This document shows, in pieces, positions 46,189 through 58,221 of a stretch of 64,000 bases of DNA. Position 1 is the stretch's first letter. Every line of letters begins with the position of its first letter. The notes below the pieces were generated by a model. That model was not told the origin of the DNA. It was given only the letters and a program-made list of their open reading frames with translations, and searched no databases. The position numbers and the translations under genes are program-made. Source of the stretch: Oscheius sp. JU75 (Eukaryota > Nematoda > Chromadorea > Rhabditida > Rhabditidae); the NCBI GenBank assembly GCA_037178855.1, contig JASJZC010000006.1, positions 6,572,001 through 6,636,000 of the forward strand, read 5' to 3'.

Positions 46189-47150
46189 CGGGTGAGGAGT
46201 GGACTGAGCATTAGCATATGCCAGGGGATGTTTGCCTATTGTGTCACAACTGTCAAGCTGCGCGAGAGCGCACTGTACGCGACAACACCGGAAGCTGTAC
46301 GTCCTTACAGAGAGGCGATGATGTCGGGTGAGAGCAGTAGAAATAAAAGAGGACATGTTTCGTTTCCTGGAACAGTTGCGTTTTCTTATAAGTTCAATCC
46401 ATCAGACGTTGTGAAGTTTATAAGTTGAAACAGTAAAGTCAAACAGAATCTACAAGTTTGCTCTCACCGAATATCCGACTGATGCATCTTTCTATTGATC
46501 ATGACTAGAATATGAATATCCTAGTCAAGACTATTCATGTCCGATGCACAATCAGTGCGTATTGAAATCCGACGTTTCATCTGGACTATTCTGATTTTCT
46601 TCTCCGTCACTCTGCCTCTTTCGTGAACCACTTTCTCTCTCTTATCTAAGAGTATTTCGCAGATAAAATAAATTAAACTTATCCTGGCCTAGATTCTGTT
46701 CCTCGTTATGTTACTTGAAACTGTTTCCCGCCTCTCTTTGTTTTTCCTGCCTCTTCCTTTCTGTTCTGAATATGCAACTGTTCCCTTCCTTTTTCTGCGA
46801 CCAGTAGTGAAAGTCGGAGAGGGACGAAGAACTCCTCTTCAGTCCCTCGGATTCCCAGTTTCCCCCAATGCCGGTCCGCCTCTACCTCTCGTCTTCACCG
46901 AGTCTGCATGGTTGCCAAGGTGCTTCCTCTCCCGTTTTCCCACTCTCGAGGCATCTCTTTCCGAGCCGTTGACCACAGTCTGTATGTTTTCCGTTAACCC
47001 AACTCCATTTATTCTACAATTTCGCTAATTTTGTGCGGTCTGGACTTCGGATCAATCTTTTTTTTTACCTTATACACGTTGCGAAAGTAGGGTTTGTTGA
47101 TATATAAATTCACATACTCGATTGAAGGAATTGATAACAAAGAAAAGAAC
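46189..47150. other. Nearly 1 kb with no firm gene
   Basis: A 106-codon plus-strand frame at 46708-47028 and possible 5' exons of the 47151-48597 gene lie here, but none could be joined in phase. A SPSDSQFPPMPVRLYL reading near 46840-46900 is one candidate exon. Confidence 0.4.
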
Positions 47151-48597
47151 ATCAATAACCGCACGCAGCAATTTCACGTCAAGCGAGAGAAACTCCGTCA
47201 TTTGCTATTCAACAATCCGAAAGGTGTGTACGTTTTTCTTGAACAGTCCAAACGAGCGAGAAGATTTGTATCCACCATTCCCTAGAGTATAGACTGTTTC
47301 CGAATCTGTTCTGCACCCCTAATCTGTCATCTATCCATAAACCTCTTCTCCTAATGACAAGCCACTCTGGTAAATGAGTCCACCTTTACTTCTAATCTCT
47401 TCCATCGCTCTCCAATCCTCATTCAGATGTACCGCCATTTTATCATTAAAATACCAACAATCTACTGTCCGAAATGGCCCTGCGATCGCAAATGTGGTCT
47501 CTTACATCTACCTCTTTTGAAAATTTCACGTGAGTCATCGCCAGAAAATTTCCGGCTCGTTAGCATGGAATACAGAGGGCGGAAAAAGGTATAATTAGCA
47601 GCTTTTGATGATTTCCAGATAAAAAGGCCCCCGTCTCACATGAGAGTACGGACAGTGGAAGGCCGTCTACCACGTGTGGAGATTTTGAGGAAATTATGAA
47701 CAGAGCTGGACAGAAAGTTTCGGTTTCGTATGTGGAGCCTCCAATGCCGCCGCCGCTTCTGATTCCAGATGGTGAGTAAGGGTTTCTAATCGGAACTGAC
47801 TGTGACCTAACCATTTGCCGGGATAAATTTGACGAACAACTGGACAGACATTATCATGGAACTTTAATAGACCCTCGATACCTCATAATAGCCAACAAAC
47901 ATCCGACAATTCACAGTCATAAAAACAATTTCCGAACCGGTAGTTGTACAAATTACTGTGATTAGCGACGTCTAGGAGTTCTAACCCAGGGTCTGAATAT
48001 TTTGTTGTGTTCAAAATTGAAAGAAAAGTACCTGTGAATGGGAAAGAACTGGTTGGGGCCCAAGTAGGCATTCGAAAGCATGTTTAACTTGGAAGTGACA
48101 TTCTTATCGCTTATTGGACCCAATAAACAAGTTGTTTTTAGGTAGAGGAGATGAAACGCAGCTCTCACCACATGTGGACACGACCATTTTGTTCTTTGAC
48201 CAGGGGATTGAGACGAACAGGACGGACGAAGAGGCAACGCTTTTTGGTATAGGGGACTTTTAAAAGTCTAGACAGTATGAGTTCAGGTGATCCACCCACC
48301 ACACTCGACTCTGAATCCACGATTGACGATCTGCTCTCGAGGAACTCCCACGACAGTGCAATGAACCCGATCTTTCACGATCGAATTGACTCGAGGATTG
48401 ATTCGGATGATGGTGAGTCCAGACCAATATCAATAGTTCGCACAGGCCTTTCAGACTTTGACTACTCGCGTCTCGATGACCTACCTCCGAAACTGGAGCA
48501 TCGGGATAGCGATCAGTCTCTCAACAGCCTCTCACAGCTCCAAAAGGCGAAACAATGGAGGCGTGCTCATTATGAGCCGAGCCTCGACATGTTTTGA
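47151..48597 (+). CDS. Unrecognised gene, 3' part; 5' exons not found
   Basis: Four exons close in phase: about 47151-47223, 47619-47771, 48142-48246 and 48287-48597. They encode HVKREKLRHLLFNNPK, then a hydrophilic Ser/Pro/Asp-rich chain including SYVEPPMPPPLLIPDG, DTTILFFDQGIE, TLDSESTIDDLLSRNS and DFDYSRLDDLPPKLEH, ending YEPSLDMF. It looks like an intracellular, probably disordered C-terminal tail with phosphorylation-type acidic Ser motifs. A 33-base in-frame stretch at about 48412-48444 (GTGAGT to CACAG) might be an optional intron. Function unknown. Confidence 0.55.
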
Positions 48598-48642
48598 CAA
48601 AAATGAATAGTTAAAAAACATTTCCAATTTTCGCAAAAGCTT

Positions 48643-48889
48643 TCATTTCACTCTCTCTACCTGGACTCGATCAAACAGCTGCGATGACCATTGACTACTG
48701 AGGAGATTGTCGGCAATGGCTGTCTTCTTGTTGTCTGCTTCTCCATCTGGATCTTTGCTAAGAAAGCTCCAAAAAATAGACATACTTTCTCCATATCAGA
48801 ATAAATAGACCAACTCCTAGGCCGGCTGACGTCCATATGGCTAAATTACGACTCGAAAAGCGCCCTGCACTCGGTGCAGTACTTGGCAT
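48643..48889 (-). CDS. Candidate small single-TM protein
   Basis: ATG directly after an acceptor (TTTCCAG), then MPSTAPSAGRFSSRN, one hydrophobic segment AIWTSAGLGVGLFILIW, and after a 28-nt putative intron (48758-48785) a hydrophilic tail NKDPDGEADNKKTAIADNLL ending VERVK. 72 residues. The 28-nt intron is shorter than any other in the window; without it the frame ends LIWRKYVYFLELS. Neighbouring frames at 48846-49058 with CxxC pairs may belong to another small gene. Confidence 0.4.
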
Positions 48890-49804
48890 GCTGGAAAATG
48901 TTGTATTTAGATAGTTTTAAAAAATAAGTTCGAAATGAAACGAGGAATTGGTAGCAAGTTGCAAAAAGATACTGGGATCTCCAAGCATTTTGAGCAAACT
49001 TGATTGTGCACAATAGAACTATTTTCTTCACAATCGAGGCAATGCAGATCATTTTCATATCAATAAGGAAGCTGAATCGAGAGGAAAGTTGGGAAAAAGC
49101 CCAAAAATTTTATTACTTTTTCCTAAAGATTCCATTACTTTTTCTTTAAAAAAAATTCCTTTTTGTGCTGTTTGTGGACTTGCGTCTTCGTCAAGCAGGA
49201 TATCCTCATCGCTTTAGGGCGCTTTGTCTGCGGCACAGTGTGCCGTCTTTGGAGGACAGTTAACCGGTTAAATGTTTGCGGAAATGGAGTACACTAGAAG
49301 GAGGGATAGACGAAGGCTGCTAATTGGAACTACTGAATAAAGAGTACAAATAAAGTGTACTCTTCAAAGAAAAGTCATTCGAAAGTTACAATATTGTTAG
49401 ATGGAAGATTGTCACTGAATCACTATCTCTGTTTGTGTTACTCTCTTACTTTCTTCTTCCCTTCTGTATCTTTGTGCCTCTATGTCTTTTTCTCCGAATG
49501 TCTTAAGGAGTCTCTCTGTACCAGTGGAGTCTTCTTATGCCCCCACAATCTCAATCCTCTCCGCGACCACAGGATTAGTTCACTAGAACAAAGCGTTTTC
49601 GCACTTTCTCCCCTTTCACTCTCTGCCAAACGTCTCTGTCATATCGGATCTCGCTTATCCCACCTCCCGCTCTTCTAACTGGTAGTTCTGAAGGAGGAGA
49701 CCTCGGATTGCGTCACGGCTGTCCTTCCGCAGCCTCCTTTCTCAACCGGTCCATCTCGGCTGCTATAAATATCGTATCCACTTGAGGAGGAGCGGAGCCT
49801 CATA
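48890..49804. other. Intergenic, no firm gene
   Basis: Minus-strand readings near 48900-49060 include CLDCEENSSIVHNQVCSKC, which looks zinc-binding, but no start or phase-correct partner exon was found. Upstream region of the ground-like gene. Confidence 0.4.
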
Positions 49805-50967
49805 ATGCTGCTGTTACTTCTTACCGTAAGTTTTTGGCCGATCCATTTCCCTTCTGACTCTTTTAGTGTCTTCCTGTCATAGCATTCGGCCAGTATATGA
49901 TGCCTTATGGCGGTGGCTGTGGTGGCTGTCCGCGACCTGCATGTGCTCCTCCAACTCCCTGTGCTCCTATGTGTCCGCCTCCTGCTCCATGCCCGCCTCA
50001 GTTTTGCCCTCCACCTCCCATCTGTCCACCTCCTCCACCTCCCGTTGTCTGGTAAGTTGTGCTCCCACATATCTTAAAAATGAATTAAGTGCTGCGCCAC
50101 CTCCTCCACCCCCTTGTCCATGTTCGATGAATCGTCCCATGTACTACCAGCCGATGCCGATGTATCAGAGCTACGGAGGGGGTTGTGGTGGCGGCGGATG
50201 CGGTAGTGCGATTCAAACATACGGAGGAGGATGCGGTGGTGGAGGAGGCTGTGGAGGAGGTGGCTGTGGAGGAGGTGGTTGTGGAGCTGCTCCAATGCCA
50301 ATCATTCCGGCTCAGGTAAACCTTCAGAGCTTACAAAGCCTCCAAGGAGTCCTAGACTCTGTTTTGGAACATCAGCCTAGCATTTTGTGTTCTATAGTCA
50401 AGATGAGTTTTTGTGCAGACCAAAAATATTCAAATTGCATAGCGAGTTAGTGCAGAAAAGCAAAAACGTTAAAGCCCGATGCGGGGCTCGAACCCGCGAC
50501 AGCCAGATTAAGAGTCTGGTGCTCTACCGACTGAGCTAACCGGGCTGATGCAGTGCCGAAAATACTGGGAAGTCTATGAAGGTACCAAAGAAGTTACACA
50601 CTTTCCCCTACAGTTTTGAATCAACATAAATTTTTCGGACCCATTGTAAGTCTGATAATTCCAGAACGATTGCTGTTGTGGGTGCTCTTCTCCTTGTCGC
50701 TACAAGGGCAGAGCTAGAAAGGCGGCCGGAGTCAAGACCGTTGATCCAGCTTGTAACAACGAGGAACTTCGAAAAATCATCACAGAACTGATTTCCGAAG
50801 ATGCCAGCGAGTCCAAGAGAACAATCCAGGGCAGAGCTGAGCAAGCTCTCGGACACATGGTCAATGTGATTTGTGGAAAGGGTGAATTCAGCTACATTGC
50901 TCACACGGAGACGTTCTGCCAGGCCACGGCTGGGGATGTGACCTGCTACGCCTTCAAACCGATATAA
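49805..50967 (+). CDS. Ground-like domain protein (hedgehog-related, grl type)
   Basis: Exons 49805-49825, 49867-50051, 50090-50315 and 50665-50967; 244 residues. Signal peptide (MLLLLLTCLPVIAFG) split by the first intron. Then a Cys/Pro region (CAPPTPCAPMCPPPAPCPP), a Gly/Cys region (GGGCGGGGCG repeats) and a C-terminal ground-like domain: CNNEELRKIITELI, SKRTIQGRAEQALGH, VNVICGKGEFSYIAHTETFC and VTCYAFKPI. Ground-like proteins are secreted by nematode epithelia and cuticle-forming cells. The 349-base third intron carries a complete tRNA-Lys on the opposite strand. Confidence 0.93.
50473..50545 (-). tRNA. tRNA-Lys (CTT) in an intron of the ground-like gene
   Basis: Reverse complement gives the same 73 bases as 33295-33367, with anticodon CTT, a complete T arm and intact acceptor pairing. 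It is transcribed against the host gene. Flanks differ from the other copy. Confidence 0.97.
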
Positions 50968-51035
50968 TATCTGTATGTATTTATTAAATTTTACATCTGT
51001 ACATTGGTTTTCATTTCCATACCGTCTTTACAAAA

Positions 51036-51683
51036 CTAGGGAAACTTGATATCTGCGTCGGGCAGGGCAGAGCGAAGCTCTTGAAGAGCCTTTTCCTTAC
51101 CGTGAACATGTTTCAGATTTTGGAGACTTAGACTTCGAAGAGCTCGACAGCCTTTCAAATGAGCCAGACCGAATTCAGTGATTCGGGGACACGAGTCAAT
51201 TTCGAGCGTCTTGAGCTGATTTCCGACCTCCTTAGCCATGGTCTCAAGGCCAAAGTCATGAAGAGACTTGCATCTGAATGTAGATTAGTGAAGAAATAAA
51301 AAAAAGGTTCCTCACCTGACAAACCGAACATCCTCGATCCCTTTGAGTCCTGCAAAATGACGACAGCCGTAGCCGGTGACCGAGGCGTCTGTGGCCAGGA
51401 TGGAAACGAGACGAACATCATCAGTGGGACGTCGAGGATCGAGCTCGGCACATCGTTTGATCAAAGCGTTGTAGTCGGAAAAGGTGTCGTCGATTCGATC
51501 AAACTTGACAGCACCACCACACCGGACGATCCATTCGGCTGCTGCACGATCGGGACCGACTTCCTTGACTCGTTCGCGATCGTAAAAGTTGAATCCCTCG
51601 AGAAGCCAACGCAGACCGGGGATGTTGTGCTGTCCAAGGGCCTGGGAGAGTTTTTCCTGCTGTCTGACAAGAAAGCGTGACAT
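51036..51683 (-). CDS. DMAC2L: ATP synthase factor B / DMAC2-like LRR protein
   Basis: Mitochondrial inner-membrane-associated factor of ATP synthase and respiratory complex assembly. Exons 51316-51683 and 51036-51273; 201 residues, start MSRFLVRQQEKLSQAL directly after an acceptor. Diagnostic block YDRERVKEVGPDRAAAEW followed by IVRCGGAVKF matches the factor B N-terminal domain. After it come short leucine-rich repeats (LKTLEIDSCPRITEFGLAHL; LRSLSLQNLKHV) and the end LRSALPDADIKFP. Length is as in animals. A basic N-terminus fits mitochondrial import. Divergent from NUDCD1. Confidence 0.92.
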
Positions 51684-52275
51684 CGGCTGGAAATACGTCG
51701 CTATTTTGAGACAAAAGCGTGAAAGATATAATGATTTAGAAACTGCTACACGTCCATAGTAAAGAAATTTTTGACGGAAAACTCAGTGACAACGGTTAGG
51801 CAATGAAGGAAATAAAAAGTTTATTGTAATTCAAATATCTGTTTTGTATTCAAAAAAGTGCGGGAAAAAATTTGTGAGGTTAATTTTTGTTCTTATTTCC
51901 AAATTTCTCCGGTGTAAAGGTGGTAATATCACTGTAGTACAAATAGGCAAAAATTATTCAAAATGATAGTAAAACGTTGCAAAAAAGACGACCGCAACAA
52001 AAGTAACAGGGTCACAAGGTCTTTTTGTTCAAACTTGCTCTCTTTTCCCTTCCCAAAACAATAAACACCCCCTTTTGAACAGAAAAATAAACATCGTGCC
52101 GCGGAGAATTTCTGCCAGCCGGGCAGAAATGCTCTGAGACCCGCGACACTTCGAATTGGCAATTTTTGTTTACGTGTATCCTTACTTGGGTTTATTGCCT
52201 GTTTCCAGGTTGTTATTACTTATTTCGCATCGTGCTTTCTCTCTATAATAAAAAAGTACTGAACATTTGCAGAAC
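51684..52275. other. Divergent promoter region
   Basis: Between DMAC2L (leftward) and NUDCD1 (rightward). No supported gene. Confidence 0.5.
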
Positions 52276-54308
52276 ATGGAAGTGGACAAGCCGGAAGTCA
52301 AGCTTATTGACCTCCAAGTGAATTCGGCATTTCTGAACGCCAACTTTGACGGCTACAAGCTCAATTTGGACCGGATGCCAGTCAAGGAGTTTCCGCTAAG
52401 AGTTGGAGGTAGATTCTGCTCTGAATTTAGACATTTTTCACACTTTTAGCTCCCGATTTGCAGCCATCCGGCAGCCAATTCAGTTTCGAACAAGCCAAAA
52501 TCTTTGCCCATGCCAGTCAACTCTATCATGATGCCTGGAATAGCAACGAAACTTCGAGCATTTTCATTTTACCTCAGCGTGACGGCAATTTCTACAGGAT
52601 CGACTACAACATTGAGGTATCTCTTTAATTTTTTTCTTCTATAAAATTGAATTTGCAGACTCGTCAATGGGGAGATATCAAATCTGTCGCAAATGGAACT
52701 GCTGCTGGCGAAAAGGCTCTCCCTCCTTCGGTCGTCTTCCCCACCAAAGATCTCGTCATTTTGTCCAGTGGCTCGAATGCCGTTGTCGTTTACAAAACAG
52801 CCGAGGGAAGGACGAAATGGGAACAAGCCTTCACCTTCTGTCCCTTTGAGAGCAGCGGCATCTACATCCAGGACGCTCGTCTCGTTGAGGGAGGACTCGA
52901 AATTCTCGTGGAAAGTGTCGTTGATCACGAGAAAACGTCACCAGATGACCATAAAGTCTTCGATCTCATTGTTGCCTGGGTTTCCATCTCAACAGGTACT
53001 TTTCCTTTGATGATTTTTTTCTTCAAAATAATTTCAGAAAACTGGCAGGTTACTCGCAAGCAGGATATCTCTCTTCCCGGCCATGTCAACTTTGTTACTC
53101 TGGACGAGCTGGCACAAAATCTCATCGTAAACTCGTCGGAGCCACCGAAAGTTCTGGCTGATACGGATGGACTCATTGTGACTGCTCAGGAAGAAATGGA
53201 AGCGGAGGAACTGAAGAAACACTACGTGTGGACTGAACGCGGGGATGAGGTCGCCATCGCTTTCAGTCTCGACCCGACTGTGAAGAAAGATGAGATTTCT
53301 GTCAAAGTAAGGGGACTTCCGAGCGACTAACGTTCAATAACGTTTTTCAGCCAGCCGCCAATTCGATCTACATCAGCGTCGGTGGAAACGTCATCCTGAA
53401 CGGCAAGCTAGGTGGCCATGTACAACCGGATTCCGCCACCTGGACTCTTGCGGATTCCAACAAGTAATTTTCCTTTTTTTCTATAACCTTGCTCCAGACT
53501 TGAAGTGACCCTGTTCAAACGCGATACCGGTGTCCGTTGGAGTTTCCTCGTCGAGGGCGATCAGCGCGGACGCTACGAACTCGATCCTCTGCTCTTGGAT
53601 GAGGCAACGGCCGCACTGGAGAAGTTTTCCTGCGATTTCAAGGCTCCCGGTGGACTCGGCGCCTCGGAGAATTTCAACAGCGAACAGACGGAGGAATGCG
53701 ACATGACAGAAGACGAGATGAGCACAATCTACTGGTACAGTCGACAGCAGCAGCAGGTCGTCCAGAAGTGCGACATAACGGGACAACAATTCCTCTACGA
53801 GAAGAAGATTCCCGGTCAGCCTTCCAAGGTCTGCATTCGGTACGATGTCGACGGAATGCTGTTCTCGATCTGCGAGGGACAACTGGTTAATGAGGGCGGG
53901 TTCGCTGCTTTTGGATACATTCAGGTGGAAATTTGATGTCTTCTAGATGTAGATTTTCTAGGCCTCGAAAACGAACAAACGATGGACAGTGAGTGCTCCC
54001 AATCATTCCTACATTGTGCTGGCCGAGGCAAATAATCATGCTTTCGTTTATCATCAGTCCACGACAGTTGGCTCAGGTTCTCTCTCATTTTGTCCATGAC
54101 AATCATAAACATTCCAGAACTTCTCAACAGAAAGACCAAGGAGAAAGTTGCAGCCGTAGCCAAGCAACAAGTTGTGAGTCTGAAGTCGCGCGAGGATCCG
54201 ATGGCCATGGATGAGAGCAAAAGCTACAACATTCTGGCTGCTCACGCCGAGAACAAGGTCTTTTTCCTGCTGACAGAAGATTCAATATATGCGGTCTGCG
54301 TAGAATAG
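52276..54308 (+). CDS. NUDCD1: NudC domain-containing protein 1
   Basis: Co-chaperone-like protein with a central CS (p23-like) domain. Eight exons: 52276-52408, 52450-52616, 52659-52995, 53038-53306, 53351-53463, 53498-53924, 53962-54076 and 54118-54308; 583 residues, start MEVDKPEVKLIDLQVN. N-terminal part resembles a beta-propeller half: FIFPQ-type ILPQRDGNFYRIDYN, VILSSGSNAVVVYKT. The CS domain has YVWTERGDEVAIAF, IYISVGGNVILNGKL and VEGDQRGRYELDP. The C-terminal part resumes beta-strand repeats (IYWYSRQQQQVVQ; CIRYDVDGMLFSICEG) and ends FFLLTEDSIYAVCVE. Length equals the usual animal length. The 3' end faces FAH with about 107 bases between. Confidence 0.93.
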
Positions 54309-54415
54309 TTGGACACTCAGCTTATGTATACATTTTTCGTACGGTTTCGTCTTTGTTTTCCCCTTGTCTCCTTGTAAAATCCATAAACTTATTATCTTTA
54401 TTCAGCGCAAGAGTA

Positions 54416-56041
54416 TCACTGATGAGCAGGGAGAACCTTTCCGGCGCATGGACCGAATCCAATGCGAAGTCCATTCTTCTCGCAGAATCCGACCAAGTTA
54501 ACCTCGTCGCCATCCTTCAAGAACTTGCGGACTTCCTTGCCCACGGAGATTTCCTTGGCTCCTCGCCACGACAGCTCGAGCATACTGCCGAACTCTCCTT
54601 CTTCCGGCCCAGAAACAGTTCCCGAGCCCATCAGATCTCCGGCATTCACATTGCAACCATTTACGGTGTGATGGGCCAGTTGCTGCTTCAGAGTCCAATA
54701 CAGGTGCTGAAATGGGCTTTTGTTTTAGATTGAGAATAGGAGAGAGTGATTCTATACAGCTAAGAGCGTAAGAGACGAGAGTACAGAACTGATCTCACCT
54801 TGAAGCTGGTCTTCATGACAGTATGAGCCTCGGCGTCTCCCTCTGGCTGGATGGTCACAGACAGATTGATGTCCAGGGTGTAGGGATCCTGGTGTTGGAG
54901 GTAGGGAAGAGGTTTGGGGTCCTGAATATTTAATTTGGTGTTTTTTGAGGTACTAGTTGATCTTTTGGAGATTACACAAACTAAAAGGCACAAACCTGCT
55001 TCATGTTCTCAACCAGGAACGGCCGAAGAGCCTCCATGGTCACGACCCATGGAGAGATGGTCGTTCCGAAGGACTTTCCAAGGAACGGACCCAGCGGAAC
55101 GTACTCCCAGGCCTGGATATCACGGGCTGAAAAGCGTCTTTTCTCTATTGGGAACGCCTCGACTCACCACTCCAGTCGTTCATCAAAACCATTCCGAAGA
55201 TGTGATCCTCGGTCTTATCCATGGGAATAGTCTCTCCGAGCTTGGTGGCTGGTCCTCCGACGAAAAAGGCCATTTCGAGCTCAAAGTCGAGCAGCTTGGA
55301 TGGTCCGTAGAGAGGTTCGGCGACTCCTTCGGGCTTTGTCTGTCCTCGAGGACGACGAATTGGAGTTCCGGAAGGGACAACCGAAGAGGCACGGCCGTGA
55401 TAACCCACAGGAAGATGCTTCCAATTCGGCATAAGAGCGTTCTCTTTGCCACGGAACATGATTCCGACATTGGTGGCATGGTAGATGGATGAGTAGAAGT
55501 CCGTGTAGTCTCCTGAACCGCCACTGTCTCTTTTTTCTCAATGAACTCACCAATTCTGGCCGGAAGGTGCATCTGGGCCGCAGACTGAGGAACTAAGGCC
55601 TTGTTTCTCAAGGGAACATCCTCTCTCAAAGTGATAGTCTCGGCCGAGAGAAGGTTCTGGATGGTCTTTCTTGCTTCTAGCCAAGCAGCACGAGGCAGAG
55701 CCATGAACTCGTTCAGGGTGGTCTTCTTGAAGACATCCTGTTGTCCATTGAGAGCAGGTCCAGTGAAGAGATGGCTAATTACCGATAGATCGAGGATTTG
55801 ATCACCAATGGCCACTCCAATACGGTGATCTGGCTGGAAAATAAGTGGATATACACTGGACTGGAGCGCTTGTAAATCAGTAGTCAAGTGAGTCAGACAA
55901 AACCAAGACTCCTAATGGTCAAAGAAAGCTTCAGGACACACGGTGTTAGTTACTTACCCTGTCATTGGTCGAGAATATTCCATACGGAAGATTCTCCAGA
56001 GGGAAATCAGAACCAGCAGAAACTTCGACGAACGACTTCAT
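54416..56041 (-). CDS. FAH: Fumarylacetoacetase (tyrosine catabolism)
   Basis: Splits fumarylacetoacetate into fumarate and acetoacetate, the last step of tyrosine breakdown, in the cytosol. Six exons: 55958-56041, 55551-55833, 55168-55512, 54996-55126, 54799-54921 and 54416-54706; 418 residues, start [16 protein letters not shown]. Active-site block [16 protein letters not shown] (catalytic His, metal Asp), [15 protein letters not shown] (metal Glu residues), [18 protein letters not shown] (metal Asp) and [15 protein letters not shown]. Complete and intact. Divergent from RPP30. Confidence 0.98.
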
Positions 56042-56820
56042 CCTAAAAAACCTTTTTAGAAGCGATTCTAATCCAAAATTGGAGAGAAAAACAGAAAAGA
56101 CGCGGTGACCCTTTTGATAAGATCAAGGAGAGTTGCGGCAGAGTGCACCACTGCCAGAGACAGAGAGGCGATTACATTTCGACGAAACTGTCCACCAACT
56201 ACCGGCATATATGGGGGTCGTCCCCCTGCAACTATTGATGACAAATAAGGGTCACGTGGTCGATTGAAAAAGTGTGGACCTAGCTTTTTTCTGGCTGGGC
56301 AATCGATAGTTGGCACACCTGGCCTGGCTGGCCAGGTTTGTGATACCTGTATAGGGAACCCTTCAAAAATTGGGACCAGAAGATGAAAATCGGCGTTAAC
56401 GCGAAAATTTATACATAGATGCGTACGTGGAAAAATACCATAATACCTTTTTTCGTTGAAGTTCGTTTTGCATTTCACATTTTGGAGAGCTCTTTTTGGT
56501 TTTCTCAACCCCTCCCAACCTTATTTTCTTCAGTCATTCTCATCATGTCACTTAACATGGTCCTGGATAATAGTAAAGCCGCTCCTTTCGGGTGTTCTTC
56601 CAGTTTGTCTTTTTTGTTCAAAAAACAACAAGCCGTCGAATTGTGGCCTGATGGAAAATGGCTAGTCGAAATTGCGTATCTGCTTTTCAAACTAGGTGCT
56701 CTTAAGATTCACGTTTTCATCGACTTCTCTTTTTGTATTATTCGAGAAATCCAAGAGAAGAATTCAAGTTCTGTCAATCTACTTTTTTTCTGCGTGATTT
56801 CACATCCCGTGCTTCCAGAA
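56042..56820. promoter_or_regulatory. Divergent FAH/RPP30 promoter region with an E-box
   Basis: GTCACGTGGTC at about 56251-56261 contains CACGTG. An 8-bp inverted repeat ACCTGGCC / GGCCAGGT lies at about 56319-56340. An open frame at 56419-57084 overlaps the first RPP30 exon but has no independent support. Promoter role inferred from position only. Confidence 0.35.
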
Positions 56821-58010
56821 ATGAGCGTGGCAGCTCCGTCCGGCTCGATGCAATACGCGGATTTGAATATCAGGCACACGGGAGATCCGAAAAAGACGCT
56901 GGCGCTTGTGAAAAGAGCGATTCGGATGGGCTACGATGCTCTGGCCATCAATATCGACGTTGGCGACATTTCACAAGCCGAAGCTCCGGTAAGCGTTTCC
57001 TTTTTTCGCTGTAAAAGTCAATGTTCAGGAAGAATTCGGTCTAAACGAGCCCCCAAGCAAGAAAAAGAAGAAGCAGAAAGGTGATCTGAAGGCAGCAGTC
57101 GAGAGAACGATTCCGGAGCCGTTCATGATCGACGCGAGTCTTCTTGACACCACCACCTTGGAACAACAAGGCAAAAGATTGCGTCTTTTCAGGTAAAATC
57201 CTTGTACTTCACACAAAAACCATTTTACAGCCGCATTACGATCACAATGAACGACCAGACCATGATTCACAACATTTTCTTGAGTCAAACATTGAAAAAG
57301 TACGATATTATAGCTGTGAGGCCGGGCGATGAGGCGATTCTCAACACGCTGTCTAGGAAAACGGACGCCATTGATCTGATCTGTTTCGGAGCCACAGATA
57401 CAAAGGTAGGCAGTTTTTAATTCTTGTGGGCTACTATTTTCTCAAGTGCTATCTAAATAAGGATCTCCAGATCAGCTGGGCTCAAAAAGGTAAACTAATG
57501 GAGCAGATTCGTCAAGAAGGCGTCGGATTCGAGGTCACCTACGCTCCGGCTCTTCAATCACGAGACGACCGTCGAGCGGTCATGGCCAATGGACGTCGTG
57601 TCATTCGAGGCGTCAAACAGAAGGGCATCGTGGTCTGTAGCGCTGCCGAATCGGTCCTCGATCTGCGGGCGCCAGTCGATGTCATGAACATGCTCTCCTT
57701 GTGGGGTGTGGATAGCTGCACTGCTCGTCCAATGATCAGTCGTTAGTTTTTTTTTGTTTCTCCACAATTATGGTACTTAGTCTATACTCAACAAGTTCTT
57801 CAACGAGCCGAGGCACGACGAACAGTAAAAGGAGCTCTCCACGTCGTGAAAATTGACCGAGACGAGGCCGAGGAACCCGTAGCACCCGTACCAAGCCGAT
57901 CGGACCCGAAATTGGCTCTTCGTCGTCTTCTGGCCGTGAAAGAATTCCGTGCCCAGGTCGCATTTATTCCCAAAACGCCGGCCACAGATGTGGAAATGAT
58001 AGAAAAATAG
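56821..58010 (+). CDS. RPP30: RNase P/MRP protein subunit p30
   Basis: Nuclear protein subunit of RNase P and RNase MRP with a TIM-barrel-like fold; needed for tRNA 5' end and rRNA processing. Exons 56821-56988, 57029-57192, 57231-57405, 57471-57741 and 57781-58010; 335 residues, start MSVAAPSGSMQYADLNI. Family blocks: AIRMGYDALAINIDVGD, LRLFSRITITMND, KKYDIIAVRPGDEAIL, AIDLICFGA, GVGFEVTYAPAL, RGIVVCSAA-type KGIVVCSAAESVLDLR, and APVDVMNMLSLWGV. Basic tail. Intron 4 uses a GTTAGT donor. The next gene on the same strand starts 212 bases after the stop. Confidence 0.96.
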
Positions 58011-58221
58011 GTACCAATGTTTCTGATCGTTGTTTCGTTACGTTATCATGCTTGTTACTGCTCATAAATAATCATTTTCGATAGTCTTTATCGTTTCGTG
58101 GTTTGTTATCCTATTTCTTGTAAATTATGTAGACAGCAAGTAACTAAATAGAAATAACGTCACAGCTCTTTACAATCTTCCCTACACAAAAAAAAATCAC
58201 AGTTCCAGGATATGCCCCAGA

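Noticed and set aside
46708-47028. 106-codon plus-strand frame as a separate gene
   Set aside because: No start context, splice partner or similarity; low-complexity Pro/Leu/Phe composition.
56419-57084. 221-codon frame extending upstream of RPP30
   Set aside because: Upstream part has no similarity; RPP30 starts at the ATG at 56821, and the frame runs into its first intron.
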